Of a stretch of DNA of 64,000 bases, positions 30,845-39,592 are shown piece after piece. The notes beneath the pieces were generated by a model. The model did not search any database and was not told the origin of the DNA. It saw nothing but the letters and a program-made list of their open reading frames with translations. Position numbers and translations under genes: made by a program. Numbering within the stretch: position 1 is the stretch's first letter; the number at the start of each line of letters is the position of its first letter. The stretch comes from Pelomonas asaccharophilus_A. Lineage in GTDB: Bacteria; Pseudomonadota; Gammaproteobacteria; Burkholderiales; Burkholderiaceae_C. Location: NCBI RefSeq assembly GCF_031458115.1, contig NZ_JAVDXV010000001.1:186001-250000 (forward strand), in the 5' to 3' direction.

Positions 30845-31596
30845 GCGCACAACGTCAATTCGAAGCCCGTGTCCTCGGCGGCCAGCTTGAGCCGGCCTTC
30901 TTCGTCCTGGCGCATCAGCCGGATGGACACCATCAGGCGATGGCCCGAGATCTCGGGGATGAGACCCAGGCTGGGGTCCAGCCGCATGCGCAGCAGCTGG
31001 TAGACGCGGCCGGCGGGCAGGCTCTGCTGGAACTGGCCCGCGGTTGCGGCGACCTTGTGCGGGCTGCCGGCATCGCGCAGCAGGCCCAGCAGCACCTGCA
31101 GGGCTTCGGCCAGCGGCATCAGCGACTGCGCCCAACTCATCAAGTCCTTGCGGCGGCGCACCGGCAGCAGTTGCTGCCAGTGGTAGTAGGCCGGCAGGTC
31201 GAACTCGCAGGTGCCGCCGGGGATGCTGATGCGGCTGCGTATGCTCATCAGCCAGTCGTTGCTGGTCAGCGCCACGCCGGTCTTGCCGCTCACCGCGTTC
31301 AGGCGCTGGAAGGCGCCGTCGATGCGGGCGACGACTTCGTCCAGCCGAGATTCGTCCAGGCCGGGGCTGCCGCGGTAGCTGTTGAACTGGGCCTTGTGCT
31401 TGTCCAGTTCCTTGAGCAGGTCGCTCTTCAGGTCAGCGCGTGACGCGACATCCAGGATCTCGAACAGCGTGACCAGCGCGAAGTGGTGATCCAGCGTGGT
31501 CTCGCGCGCCATCAGCGCGCCGAAGCGGTCGAACAGGTGTTCGAGGCGGAGCATCGTGCGGATGCTCTCGTTGAACGGATATTCGTACAGGACCAA
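30841..31596 (-). CDS. zapD: Cell division protein ZapD
   Basis: FtsZ-bundling protein that supports the Z-ring. The N-terminus VLYEYPFNESIRTMLRLEHLF, given here only as the two motifs LYEYPFNE and MLRLEHLFDRF, is typical of betaproteobacterial ZapD. 251 residues. The start is TTG 31596 with GAGG 6 bases upstream; no ATG is available before the conserved N-terminus. It lies in the usual coaE-zapD-yacG order after pilD. Confidence 0.9.
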   Translation of the reverse strand: MVLYEYPFNESIRTMLRLEHLFDRFGALMARETTLDHHFALVTLFEILDVASRADLKSDLLKELDKHKAQFNSYRGSPGLDESRLDEVVARIDGAFQRLNAVSGKTGVALTSNDWLMSIRSRISIPGGTCEFDLPAYYHWQQLLPVRRRKDLMSWAQSLMPLAEALQVLLGLLRDAGSPHKVAATAGQFQQSLPAGRVYQLLRMRLDPSLGLIPEISGHRLMVSIRLMRQDEEGRLKLAAEDTGFELTLCA

Positions 31597-31620
31597 AGGG
31601 TGCCTCGGGATGGACTGCGA

Positions 31621-32226
31621 TCAGGGCGTGGCCATTGTTTCACAGCCCCAGGTAGCGGCCAGGCTACGAACGTTGTGTCTGAGGGTTTCCAGCGTCAGCC
31701 CCTCGTTGAAGATGACGGCGTCGGCCGCCGCCCGGCGGGCCTCGCGGCTGGCTTGGGCCGCGAGCGCGCCATCAACGCGTTCACGCGTCCAGCCCGGGCG
31801 CTGCAGCACTCGTTCTATCTGTGTCTCCGTGCGGCAGTCGACGACCAGCACGCGCGCGACGCGTGCACGCCAGCGGCCCGACTCGACGAGCAGCGGCACA
31901 TCGAACACCACCAGGGCGGTGCTCGCGGCATCCGCTTGAGCCAGCGCCTCGGCGGTGATCAGCGGGTGCAGGATGGCTTCCAAGCGGCGCTTCGCATCGC
32001 TGTCGGAGAAGGCCAGTGCGCGCATGCGGTCGCGGTCCAGCGCGCCGTCCGCGGTGACGAAGTGGGAGCCGAACTGCTGGGCAATGGCCGGCATGGCCGC
32101 GCCGCCAGGCTGCGTCAGGCTGCGCGAGATCGCATCGGTGTCCACGATGGCCGCCCCGGCCTCCCGCAGAAAGCCCGCCACCGTGCTCTTGCCACTGCCG
32201 ATGCCGCCGGTGAGGCCCACCCTCAT
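31621..32226 (-). CDS. coaE: Dephospho-CoA kinase
   Basis: Final step of coenzyme A synthesis: phosphorylates the ribose 3'-OH of dephospho-CoA. The N-terminal P-loop is GLTGGIGSGKST (residues 4-15), followed by VDTDAISR, the substrate-binding motif, and VFDVPLLVESG. 201 residues. ATG 32226 puts the P-loop at the expected distance from the start. Four bases separate it from the pilD stop. Confidence 0.95.
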   Translation of the reverse strand: MRVGLTGGIGSGKSTVAGFLREAGAAIVDTDAISRSLTQPGGAAMPAIAQQFGSHFVTADGALDRDRMRALAFSDSDAKRRLEAILHPLITAEALAQADAASTALVVFDVPLLVESGRWRARVARVLVVDCRTETQIERVLQRPGWTRERVDGALAAQASREARRAAADAVIFNEGLTLETLRHNVRSLAATWGCETMATP

Positions 32227-32230
32227 CGGG

Positions 32231-33169
32231 TCATGCCCAGCCCAGCCAGCCCAGCACGGTCTGCTGGCCCGCGAACAGCACCACCAGGCCACCGCCGGCC
32301 AGGAAAGGGCCGAACGGGACGTAGCGGCCTTCGCGCAGGCTGGACGACAGCTTCATCAGCACACCCACGACGGCACCGACGGCGGACGCACCCAGGATGA
32401 CCGGCAGCAGCATGGGCCAGCCCAGCCAGGCGCCCAGCGCAGCCAACAGCTTGAAGTCACCCGGCGCCATGCCGATCTGGCCGCGCAGGCGCTCGTACAG
32501 CCAGGCGACGGAGAACAGCGACAGGTAGCCGGCCACCGCGCCTATCAACGCTTTGTCCAGCGGGATGGTCCAGCCCATCAGCGCCGCGATGAGGCCGGCC
32601 CACAGCAGCGGCTGGTTGATGACGTCGGGCAGCAGCGTCGTGTCCCAGTCGATCATCGCCAGCGCGATCAGCGCGGCCACGAAACCGCACCACAGCAGCG
32701 TGGTCGGCTGGGCACCGAAGCGCCACGACAACGCCGCGAAGGCCAGGCCGGTTACGGCCTCAATGACGGGGTAGCGCGCGGAAATGGGGGCCTTGCAGGC
32801 GGCGCATTTGCCGCCCAGGCGCAGCCAGCCGATCAGTGGCAGGTTCTCGTGCCAGCGCAGTTGGTGGCCGCAATGCGGGCAGCGCGAGCGGGGGCGGGAG
32901 ATGCTCAGCGGCGGCAGTTCCTCGATGCGCGTGCCGTAGGCGTCAACGTCCTTGGCCAGCTTCTCCGTCTGGGCCTGCGACCACTGCGCGACGCGGGCCA
33001 TCGTGGGCGCGTCGATGAGCTGCGCGGCGGACTCGTGCAGCCATTGCCGTTCCAGCATCTGCGGCAGCCGGTGGATCACGACGTTCAGGAAGCTGCCGAT
33101 GCACAGGCCCAGAACGCCCAACACCCAGGGCGAGAGCCAGAGGGACCAGTCGATGGAGGCTATGGGCAT
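32231..33169 (-). CDS. pilD: Prepilin peptidase/N-methyltransferase PilD
   Basis: Inner-membrane aspartic peptidase that cleaves class III prepilin leaders and N-methylates the new terminus; it would process the pilins encoded at 17-20 kb. The zinc-finger methyltransferase region is CPHC...CAAC (about residues 96-127). Catalytic aspartates are in MIDWDT and APGDFK; the second motif reads A-P-G-D rather than the commoner G-x-G-D. About eight hydrophobic segments. 312 residues. A 91-base gap holding a strong hairpin separates it from pilC. Confidence 0.93.
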   Translation of the reverse strand: MPIASIDWSLWLSPWVLGVLGLCIGSFLNVVIHRLPQMLERQWLHESAAQLIDAPTMARVAQWSQAQTEKLAKDVDAYGTRIEELPPLSISRPRSRCPHCGHQLRWHENLPLIGWLRLGGKCAACKAPISARYPVIEAVTGLAFAALSWRFGAQPTTLLWCGFVAALIALAMIDWDTTLLPDVINQPLLWAGLIAALMGWTIPLDKALIGAVAGYLSLFSVAWLYERLRGQIGMAPGDFKLLAALGAWLGWPMLLPVILGASAVGAVVGVLMKLSSSLREGRYVPFGPFLAGGGLVVLFAGQQTVLGWLGWA

Positions 33170-33229
33170 GGTGTAGGCGCGATGGGGCAGTAAGCGGCGC
33201 CGAATCTAACCGCTTTTGACGGTCAGGCC

Positions 33230-33251
33230 GCCGCGACGCGGGCGTCGCGGC
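33230..33251 (-). other. Strong hairpin between pilC and pilD
   Basis: The 10-base arms GCCGCGACGC and GCGTCGCGGC flank two bases; in practice a 9-pair stem with a 4-base loop. No T-run follows on the minus strand, so it may slow, stabilise or process the pilBCD transcript rather than terminate it. Confidence 0.5.
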
Positions 33252-33260
33252 ACCAGTTCC

Positions 33261-34484
33261 TCACACGACCTGGCCCAACTTGAAGATGGGCAGGTACATC
33301 GCGACCACGATGCCGCCGATGAGGCCGCCCAGGAAGACGATGATGATGGGCTCCATCAGCGCCGACAGACCCTTCACAGCTTCGTCCACCTCGTCCTCAT
33401 AGAACTCGGCCGCCTTGGCCAGCATGTGGTCCAGCGAGCCCGACTCTTCGCCAATGGAGGCCATCTGCAGCACCATGGTCGGGAAGATCCCGGTCGTCTG
33501 CATCGATGTGGTGAGTGCAGAGCCTGTGGATACGTCCCGTTGGATCTGCTCCGTGGCCTCTGCGAATACGGCATTGCCCGAGGCGCCGCCGACGGAGTCC
33601 AGTGCTTCAACCAATGGCACGCCGGCCGCGAACATCGTCGACAAAGTGCGCGTCCAGCGAGCCACGGCGGACTTGTACATCAGGGCCCCGAAGACAGGAA
33701 TCTTCAGCAAGATGCGGTCCATGCGCTTTTGCATCTTCTCGGACCTCTTCCAGCTCTGGATGAAGAAGTAGACGCCGCCGCCCAGCGCGCCAAAGATGGC
33801 CCACCAGTACGCAACGAAGAATTCCGACATCGCGATGACCATCAAAGTCGGTGCGGGCAGGTCGGCGCCGAAGGACTGGAACACGTCCTTGAAAGCCGGC
33901 ACGACGAAGATCATGATGACCGCGACGACGATGAAGGCGACGACCATGACCGCGATCGGGTAGGTCAGTGCAGACTTGATCTTGTTCTTGATCGCAACCG
34001 TCTTCTCCTGGTAAATGGCCAGGCGGTCCAGCAGCGCTTCCAGAATGCCACCTGCTTCGCCGGCTTCGACGAGGTTGCAGTACAGCGCGTCGAAGTACAT
34101 CGGGTGCTTTCGGAAGGCCGAGGACAGGCTGGTGCCAGTCTCGACATCCTGCCGGATGTCGTTGAGCAGCCGGGTCAGCCGCGGATTGGTGCTGCCTCGG
34201 GCGACGATGTCGAAAGACTGCAGCAGAGGCACGCCGGCACGCATCATCGTGGCGATCTGCCGCGTGAAGACCGCGATGTCCTTCTGCTTGATCGATGACC
34301 CGCCGCTGGAGCGGCGCTTCTTGACCTTGTTGACGAGGATGCCCTGACGACGCAGCGTGGCGCTGACCATGGCTTCGCCACCCGCGCGCAGTTCGCCCTT
34401 GACGATCTTGCCGTTGCGGTCCTTGCCTTCCCACTCGAAGACAAAGTCCTTGACGCCTTTTGCTGCAGCGGTGGCCGTGGCCAT
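33261..34484 (-). CDS. pilC: Type IV pilus inner-membrane platform protein PilC
   Basis: Platform protein of the pilus machine, between the PilB motor and the pilin. The 407-residue GspF-type protein contains two repeated domains with membrane segments at about residues 170-195, 215-235 and 375-400. Signature stretches include FTRQIATMMRAGVPLLQSFD and its second-half counterpart MFAAGVPLVEALDSVGG. GAGGAG lies 5 bases before ATG 34484. It follows pilB after 19 bases. Confidence 0.95.
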   Translation of the reverse strand: MATATAAAKGVKDFVFEWEGKDRNGKIVKGELRAGGEAMVSATLRRQGILVNKVKKRRSSGGSSIKQKDIAVFTRQIATMMRAGVPLLQSFDIVARGSTNPRLTRLLNDIRQDVETGTSLSSAFRKHPMYFDALYCNLVEAGEAGGILEALLDRLAIYQEKTVAIKNKIKSALTYPIAVMVVAFIVVAVIMIFVVPAFKDVFQSFGADLPAPTLMVIAMSEFFVAYWWAIFGALGGGVYFFIQSWKRSEKMQKRMDRILLKIPVFGALMYKSAVARWTRTLSTMFAAGVPLVEALDSVGGASGNAVFAEATEQIQRDVSTGSALTTSMQTTGIFPTMVLQMASIGEESGSLDHMLAKAAEFYEDEVDEAVKGLSALMEPIIIVFLGGLIGGIVVAMYLPIFKLGQVV

Positions 34485-34503
34485 GCGATCTCCTCGCGTC
34501 TAC

Positions 34504-36225
34504 TTATTCGTTGGTGGCGGACAAGACTTCTTCCAGCGTCGTGACGCCGACTTTCACCTTGATAAGGCCAGACTGGCGCAGGTCACGCACGCCTTCCTTC
34601 CTGGCCTGCTCGGCGATGTCCATCGCCGTTCCCTCAGCGAGGATGATGCGCTGGATGTCTTCCGTGATGGGCATCACTTGGTAAAGGCCGACGCGGCCTC
34701 TGTAACCGTTTGTGCAATTGCTGCAACCGACGGCGCGATAAGGTTTCCAGCTGCCGTCGAAATCCTCTTCAACAAAGCCGGCCTTGATCAGTGCATCGCG
34801 AGGGTAGTCGGCCGGCTGCTTGCAGTTCTCGCACAGCCGACGCACCAGGCGCTGGGCCGTGATCAGCAACACGCTGGATGCGATATTGAACGGTGCCACG
34901 CCCATGTTCAGCAGACGCGTCAGCGTCTTGGGTGCGTCGTTGGTGTGCAGCGTGGACATGACCATGTGGCCGGTCTGCGCGGCCTTGATGGCGATGTCGG
35001 CGGTTTCCAGGTCGCGGATTTCACCGACCATGATGATGTCCGGATCCTGGCGCAGGAAGGATTTCAGCGCGGCCGAGAAGTTCAGCCCGGCCTTGTCGTT
35101 GACGTTGACCTGGTTGATGCCGGGCAGGTTGATTTCGGCCGGATCCTCGACCGTCGAAATGTTGACGCCGGGCTGATTCAGGATGTTCAGGCAGGTGTAC
35201 AGCGACACCGTCTTGCCGGAGCCTGTCGGGCCCGTCACCAGCACCATGCCGTAAGGGCGGTAGATGGCAGCCAGCAGGCGGTCCTTCTCGATCTTCTCGT
35301 AGCCCAGCGCATCGATACCCAGCTTGGCCGAGGACGAATCCAGGATACGGATAACGATCTTTTCGCCGAACAGCGTGGGCAGCGTGCTGACGCGGAAGTC
35401 GATGGACTTGCTGCCGAACTTCAGCTTCATGCGTCCGTCTTGAGGGATGCGGCGCTCTGCGATGTCCAGCCGGGAGATGACCTTGATGCGCGATGACAGC
35501 TTGTCCTTGATCGCGATCGGCGGCTGGGTGATCTCGCGCAACTCACCGTCGACGCGGAACCGGACGCGATAGTGAAACTCGTAAGGCTCGAAGTGCAGGT
35601 CGGACGCGCGCAGGTTGATTGCATCCACCAGCATCTTCTGCAGGAAACGTACGACCGGCGCGTCCTCGACGTCGGCGAGCTCGGCGGCCTCCTGCTGTGG
35701 CGTCGCGTCTTCCTCGGCGATGTCGAAGTCAAAGTCGCCGCCGGCAATGCTCTCCAGCGTCTCGGACGCGGTGGCGCCACTGGCCGAGAGCAGCTTGGTC
35801 AGCTTGTCATGCTCGACGATGACCCACTCGGGTTGCAGTTGCGTCGCAAACTTGATGCGCTCTATAACCTCGAGATCGGTCGGGTCTGCGCCGCCAACAA
35901 ACAGTCGGCTACCGCGCCTGGACAGCGCGACCACTTGATATTGCTGCGCCAGCTTCGCGTCGATGACGTTCTGCGGCATGCGCTGCGGGTCCATCGCCGA
36001 CAGATCCAGCAGCGGCAGCGCCAGCGCGCTGGACAGCGTGTGCGCCAGATCGGCGGGCGACACCTGGCCGCTGGTGATCACCGCATTGACGAAACTGGTC
36101 TTCTTGTCGCGAGCCTGCTTGACCAGGTCTTCAGCGGCCTTGGGCTGAAGCTTGCCGGCATGCACAAGCATGCGCGCAACCCCGGAGAGTGCGGACTGGA
36201 GCGGCTCGACGAGCGTGGTTTCCAC
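34504..36225 (-). CDS. pilB: Type IV pilus assembly ATPase PilB
   Basis: Hexameric cytoplasmic ATPase that powers pilus extension. Walker A is GPTGSGKT, the Asp box is near TVEDPAEINLPG, Walker B is IIMVGEIRDLETADIA and the His box is AQTGHMVMSTLHTND. A tetracysteine zinc motif follows (CENC...CSNC). The start is uncertain: the frame is open to a TTG at 36303. GTG 36225 is chosen as it gives 573 residues, close to the family norm; no candidate has a good SD. First gene of pilB-pilC-pilD-coaE-zapD-yacG. Confidence 0.92.
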   Translation of the reverse strand: METTLVEPLQSALSGVARMLVHAGKLQPKAAEDLVKQARDKKTSFVNAVITSGQVSPADLAHTLSSALALPLLDLSAMDPQRMPQNVIDAKLAQQYQVVALSRRGSRLFVGGADPTDLEVIERIKFATQLQPEWVIVEHDKLTKLLSASGATASETLESIAGGDFDFDIAEEDATPQQEAAELADVEDAPVVRFLQKMLVDAINLRASDLHFEPYEFHYRVRFRVDGELREITQPPIAIKDKLSSRIKVISRLDIAERRIPQDGRMKLKFGSKSIDFRVSTLPTLFGEKIVIRILDSSSAKLGIDALGYEKIEKDRLLAAIYRPYGMVLVTGPTGSGKTVSLYTCLNILNQPGVNISTVEDPAEINLPGINQVNVNDKAGLNFSAALKSFLRQDPDIIMVGEIRDLETADIAIKAAQTGHMVMSTLHTNDAPKTLTRLLNMGVAPFNIASSVLLITAQRLVRRLCENCKQPADYPRDALIKAGFVEEDFDGSWKPYRAVGCSNCTNGYRGRVGLYQVMPITEDIQRIILAEGTAMDIAEQARKEGVRDLRQSGLIKVKVGVTTLEEVLSATNE

Positions 36226-36393
36226 GTGCGGTATGTTGGCGACGACAGACGAAGTCCGTCGATTGTGCCAGTCATGTACACGCCCGGCGGCAAACGATTC
36301 CAAGGGATAACGGCAGGATGCCGGTCGCCAAGCGTGGCGTTTGACGCACTCCTTGCGTCGCAGTCGAAGAACCCTCGTCCCGAGGGGAAGACT

Positions 36394-36470
36394 TGGTCGG
36401 GGTGAGAGGATTCGAACCTCCGGCCTCTACGTCCCGAACGTAGCGCTCTACCAGGCTAAGCTACACCCCG
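36394..36470 (-). tRNA. tRNA-Pro(CGG)
   Basis: A 77-base cloverleaf on the minus strand. The 7-base acceptor stem CGGGGTG pairs with CACCCCG, the anticodon loop TTCGGGA gives anticodon CGG, the T-loop is TTCGAAT, and CCA is encoded at 36394-36396. It lies between ispB and pilB. Confidence 0.95.
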
Positions 36471-36501
36471 ATGTCTTCTGCTGTGCGTGACCCTGAGGAT
36501 T

Positions 36502-37497
36502 TCAGGAATGTCGCTCAACCGACTGAATTGCGAATTCTAGCAGAGATTCTGTCCACATATTGCGAGGCAGCAGCTTGAGGCTGTCGCTGGCGTGCCGAGC
36601 CTCTGTGCGAGCCGCTTCGCGCGTGGACTCGAGGGCGCCGGTGGAGCGCACGATGGCGACGATTTCTTGCAGCTTCTCGAGTTCGCCCTCCTCGATGGCG
36701 TGACGCAACAGTGCGCGCTGATCAGGCGTCGCGCGCTCCATCGCGATCAGCAGCGGCAGTGTCGTCTTGCCTTCGCGCAAGTCGTCGCCAATGTTCTTGC
36801 CAAGTTCGTGGGTGTCGCCCTCGTAGTCCAGCACATCGTCGATGAGTTGGAAAGAAGTGCCCAGTGCGCGGCCATAGGCGGCACAAGCCTCTTCAACGTC
36901 CGGCGATGCGTTGGCCAGCACAGCGCCAAGACGCGCGCTGGCCTCGAACAGCTTGGCGGTCTTGAACCGGATGACGCGCAGATAGCTTTCGACTGTGATG
37001 TCCGGGTCGTGCATGTTCATCAACTGCAGGACCTCGCCCTCGGCGATCACATTGGTCGCCTCTGCCAGCACTTCCAGCACACGCATACGGTCAACCGAGA
37101 CCATCATCTGGAAGGCGCGTGAATACAGAAAGTCGCCGACCAGCACGCTGGCCGCATTGCCGAACAACGCGTTGGCGGTGGGCTTGCCGCGGCGCAGCGA
37201 CGACTCGTCAACGACGTCGTCGTGCAGCAGCGTGGCCGTGTGGATGAATTCGACAACGGCAGCCAGTTCGAAGCGGGCAGGCTGATCGAATCCCAGCGCA
37301 TTTGCGAACAGCAGCACGAGCTTGGGCCGCATTCGCTTGCCGCCCGCATGGACGATGTAATGCGCGATCTGGTCGATCAGTGCGACATCGGAACTCAATC
37401 GTTTGGCGATGACGCCGTCGACCTGGGCCATTTCTTCGGCCAGCAGGTCGAGAGCCTCGGCAACTTGGGGTGGGGGCGAGGCTGTCTCGACGCGCAC
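36502..37497 (-). CDS. ispB: Octaprenyl diphosphate synthase
   Basis: Trans-isoprenyl diphosphate synthase making the side chain for ubiquinone. The two aspartate-rich motifs are LLHDDVVDESSLRRG and QLIDDVLDYEGD; GGKRMRPKL binds substrate. 331 residues. It starts with GTG 37497, with GAGAG about 8 bases upstream. Divergent from rplU across a shared 282-base promoter region, a common arrangement in proteobacteria. Exact chain length cannot be read directly. Confidence 0.93.
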   Translation of the reverse strand: MRVETASPPPQVAEALDLLAEEMAQVDGVIAKRLSSDVALIDQIAHYIVHAGGKRMRPKLVLLFANALGFDQPARFELAAVVEFIHTATLLHDDVVDESSLRRGKPTANALFGNAASVLVGDFLYSRAFQMMVSVDRMRVLEVLAEATNVIAEGEVLQLMNMHDPDITVESYLRVIRFKTAKLFEASARLGAVLANASPDVEEACAAYGRALGTSFQLIDDVLDYEGDTHELGKNIGDDLREGKTTLPLLIAMERATPDQRALLRHAIEEGELEKLQEIVAIVRSTGALESTREAARTEARHASDSLKLLPRNMWTESLLEFAIQSVERHS

Positions 37498-37611
37498 TCT
37501 GAACTCTCAAGCTAGGGAGATGGGCATTATAGAAACGGCGTTCGCCCCTCTCGGGCCGGCGCCGACGCTGAACGACGCGACGAGGCTTGCACGACCCTGG
37601 CTCGGCGGCGC

Positions 37612-37640
37612 TTGCTGACGAGAATCGCTCAGGGTATACT
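37612..37640 (+). promoter_or_regulatory. Sigma-70 promoter for rplU-rpmA
   Basis: TTGCTG (37612-37617) and TATACT (37635-37640) with exactly 17 bases between them. This is the best promoter match seen in the window. It would give a leader of about 130 bases before rplU. Confidence 0.65.
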
Positions 37641-37752
37641 CGCGGGCTCCTTGCATCTCGTGCGTCCTGCGTTCGGCTTGCGGAGAGAAATAAATCGACA
37701 AAAAGGCTCGACGAGAGTGGCTGGCAATGCTGGCCGCGGGAGTTGGGTGAAT

Positions 37753-37767
37753 GCACCCTCAGGGTGC
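37753..37767 (+). other. Small hairpin at the rplU ribosome-binding site
   Basis: GCACCC and GGGTGC flank a TCA loop, ending two bases before the GAAGGA ribosome-binding sequence of rplU. The rest of the ~130-base leader shows no strong structure. It may modulate translation of L21; not a recognised riboswitch. Confidence 0.4.
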
Positions 37768-37779
37768 GGAAGGATGAAT

Positions 37780-38091
37780 ATGTACGCAGTCATCAAGACT
37801 GGCGGCAAGCAATACAAGGTTGCTGCCGGCGAAAAGATCAAGGTCGAGTTGCTCGACGCGGAAGTCGGCGCTGAGGTCACCATCGACCAAGTGCTGGCCA
37901 TTGGCAGCGGGGATGGTCTGACGGTCGGCGCTCCGCTGGTCGCCGGCGCCACCGTCAGCGCCAAGGTCGTCAGCCACGGCAAGCATGACAAGGTCCGCAT
38001 CTTCAAGCTGCGCCGTCGCAAGCACTACAAGAAGAGCCAGGGCCATCGCCAGAACTACACCGAGCTGGAAATCAGCGCGGTCAACGGCTGA
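37780..38091 (+). CDS. rplU: 50S ribosomal protein L21
   Basis: Large-subunit ribosomal protein that binds 23S rRNA. 103 residues starting MYAVIKTGGKQYKV, the family N-terminus, with the C-terminal KLRRRKHYKKSQGHRQ RNA-binding motif. ATG 37780 is chosen for length and for AAGGA upstream; an ATG six bases earlier is possible. Followed by rpmA after 36 bases. Confidence 0.97.
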   Translation: MYAVIKTGGKQYKVAAGEKIKVELLDAEVGAEVTIDQVLAIGSGDGLTVGAPLVAGATVSAKVVSHGKHDKVRIFKLRRRKHYKKSQGHRQNYTELEISAVNG

Positions 38092-38127
38092 TCCAGTCGT
38101 CTTTCGCTAATTTCTAGGAGCTAACTC

Positions 38128-38391
38128 ATGGCACAGAAAAAGGGCGGCGGTTCCACACGGAACGGCCGCGATTCCAAGCCCAAGATGCTGGGCGTCAAGG
38201 TCTACGGTGGTCAGGTCGTTTCGGCTGGTTCCATCATCGTGCGTCAGCGCGGCACGCGCTTCCACCCCGGCACCAATGTCGGCATCGGCAAGGACCACAC
38301 GCTGTTCGCACTGATCGACGGCGAAGTGTCCTTCACGGTCAAGGGCGAGAACAACCGCTCGACCGTCGTCGTGTCCCCCCTGGCCGCTTAA
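38128..38391 (+). CDS. rpmA: 50S ribosomal protein L27
   Basis: Ribosomal protein whose N-terminus reaches the peptidyl-transferase centre. 87 residues starting MAQKKGGGSTRNGRDS, with no N-terminal extension of the Firmicutes type. AGGAG precedes ATG 38128. Two hairpins follow before obgE. Confidence 0.97.
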   Translation: MAQKKGGGSTRNGRDSKPKMLGVKVYGGQVVSAGSIIVRQRGTRFHPGTNVGIGKDHTLFALIDGEVSFTVKGENNRSTVVVSPLAA

Positions 38392-38404
38392 TCGCAGGCC
38401 ATCA

Positions 38405-38423
38405 CGGGCGATTCCATCGCCCG
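38405..38423 (+). other. First hairpin after rpmA
   Basis: CGGGCGAT and ATCGCCCG, an 8-base perfect stem with a TCC loop. No T-run follows. It stands 7 bases before the stronger terminator-like hairpin. Confidence 0.5.
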
Positions 38424-38430
38424 AACTTCC

Positions 38431-38455
38431 AAGCCCCGGCCAGCCGGGGCTTTGT
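38431..38455 (+). terminator. Terminator between rpmA and obgE
   Basis: AAGCCCCGG and CCGGGGCTT form a 9-base stem with a CCAG loop, followed by TGTCATTT. The T-run is interrupted, so it may be a partial terminator that lowers obgE-proB relative to the ribosomal genes. Confidence 0.7.
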
Positions 38456-38527
38456 CATTTCTGAAGTCTGGCCCGCCACACGACGGCGCGACCTGACGCA
38501 ACCCAGCCATTACGATGGCAGCCCGCC

Positions 38528-39592
38528 ATGAAATTCGTTGACGAAGCCACCATCGATGTCGCCGCCGGTAACGGTGGTGCCGGCTGCGCGAGCTTTCGCC
38601 GCGAAAAGTTCATTCCGTTCGGTGGCCCCGACGGTGGCGACGGCGGCAAGGGCGGCAGCGTCTGGGCCGAGGCCGACCGAAATCTCAACACACTGATCGA
38701 TTACCGCTACGCACGGCGCCACGAGGCACGCAATGGCGAGGCCGGCCGAGGCTCGGACTGCTTCGGCGCCGCCGCCGACGACATCGTGCTGCGCATGCCG
38801 GTGGGCACCATCATCACGGACCTCGAAACCGAGTCCGTCATTGGTGAACTGCTGGAGCCGGGCGAGCGCATCCTGCTCTGCAAGGGCGGCGACGGCGGTT
38901 TCGGCAACCTGCACTTCAAGACCTCCACGAACCGCGCGCCGCGTCAGAAGACGCCGGGCTGGCCGGGCGAGATCAAGAAGGTGCGCCTGGAATTGCGCGT
39001 GCTGGCCGACGTGGGCCTGCTGGGCCAGCCCAATGCGGGCAAATCCACGCTGATCACGGCCGTTTCCAACGCCCGACCCAAGATCGCCGACTACCCGTTC
39101 ACGACGCTGCACCCTAACCTGGGTGTCGTGCGCGTCGCGCCGGAGAAGAGCTTCGTCGTGGCCGACATACCCGGCCTCATCGAGGGCGCCGCGGAAGGTG
39201 CCGGCCTGGGCCACCAGTTCCTGCGTCACCTGCAACGCACGCGCCTGCTGCTGCATGTGGTCGACCTGGCACCCTTCGACCCCGAGGTCGATCCGGTCAA
39301 GGAAGCCAAGGCCATCGTCGCGGAGCTGAAGAAGTACGACCCCGAGCTGCACGCCAAGCCGCGTTGGCTGGTGCTCAACAAGCTGGACATGGTGCCCGAG
39401 GAAGAGCGCGCCACGCGCGTGAAGGACTTCGTCAAGCGCTACAAGTGGAAGGGCCCGGTCTTCGAGATCTCGGCACTGACCCGCGAGGGCTGCCAGCCGC
39501 TGATCCACGCGATTTACGACCACGTCGCCGCCGAGCAGCGCGTCATCGAAGAGCGCGACGTCCGTTTCGATACCCCCGATCCCACCGCATGA
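38528..39592 (+). CDS. obgE: GTPase Obg/CgtA
   Basis: Essential GTPase linked to 50S assembly and stress control. The N-terminal glycine-rich Obg fold is clear (VAAGNGGAGCASFRREK; PDGGDGGKGGSVW). The G domain starts with G1 GQPNAGKST, then DYPFTTLHPNLG and G3 DIPGLIEGA. 354 residues. The stop overlaps the proB start as ATGA at 39589-39592. Confidence 0.96.
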   Translation: MKFVDEATIDVAAGNGGAGCASFRREKFIPFGGPDGGDGGKGGSVWAEADRNLNTLIDYRYARRHEARNGEAGRGSDCFGAAADDIVLRMPVGTIITDLETESVIGELLEPGERILLCKGGDGGFGNLHFKTSTNRAPRQKTPGWPGEIKKVRLELRVLADVGLLGQPNAGKSTLITAVSNARPKIADYPFTTLHPNLGVVRVAPEKSFVVADIPGLIEGAAEGAGLGHQFLRHLQRTRLLLHVVDLAPFDPEVDPVKEAKAIVAELKKYDPELHAKPRWLVLNKLDMVPEEERATRVKDFVKRYKWKGPVFEISALTREGCQPLIHAIYDHVAAEQRVIEERDVRFDTPDPTA

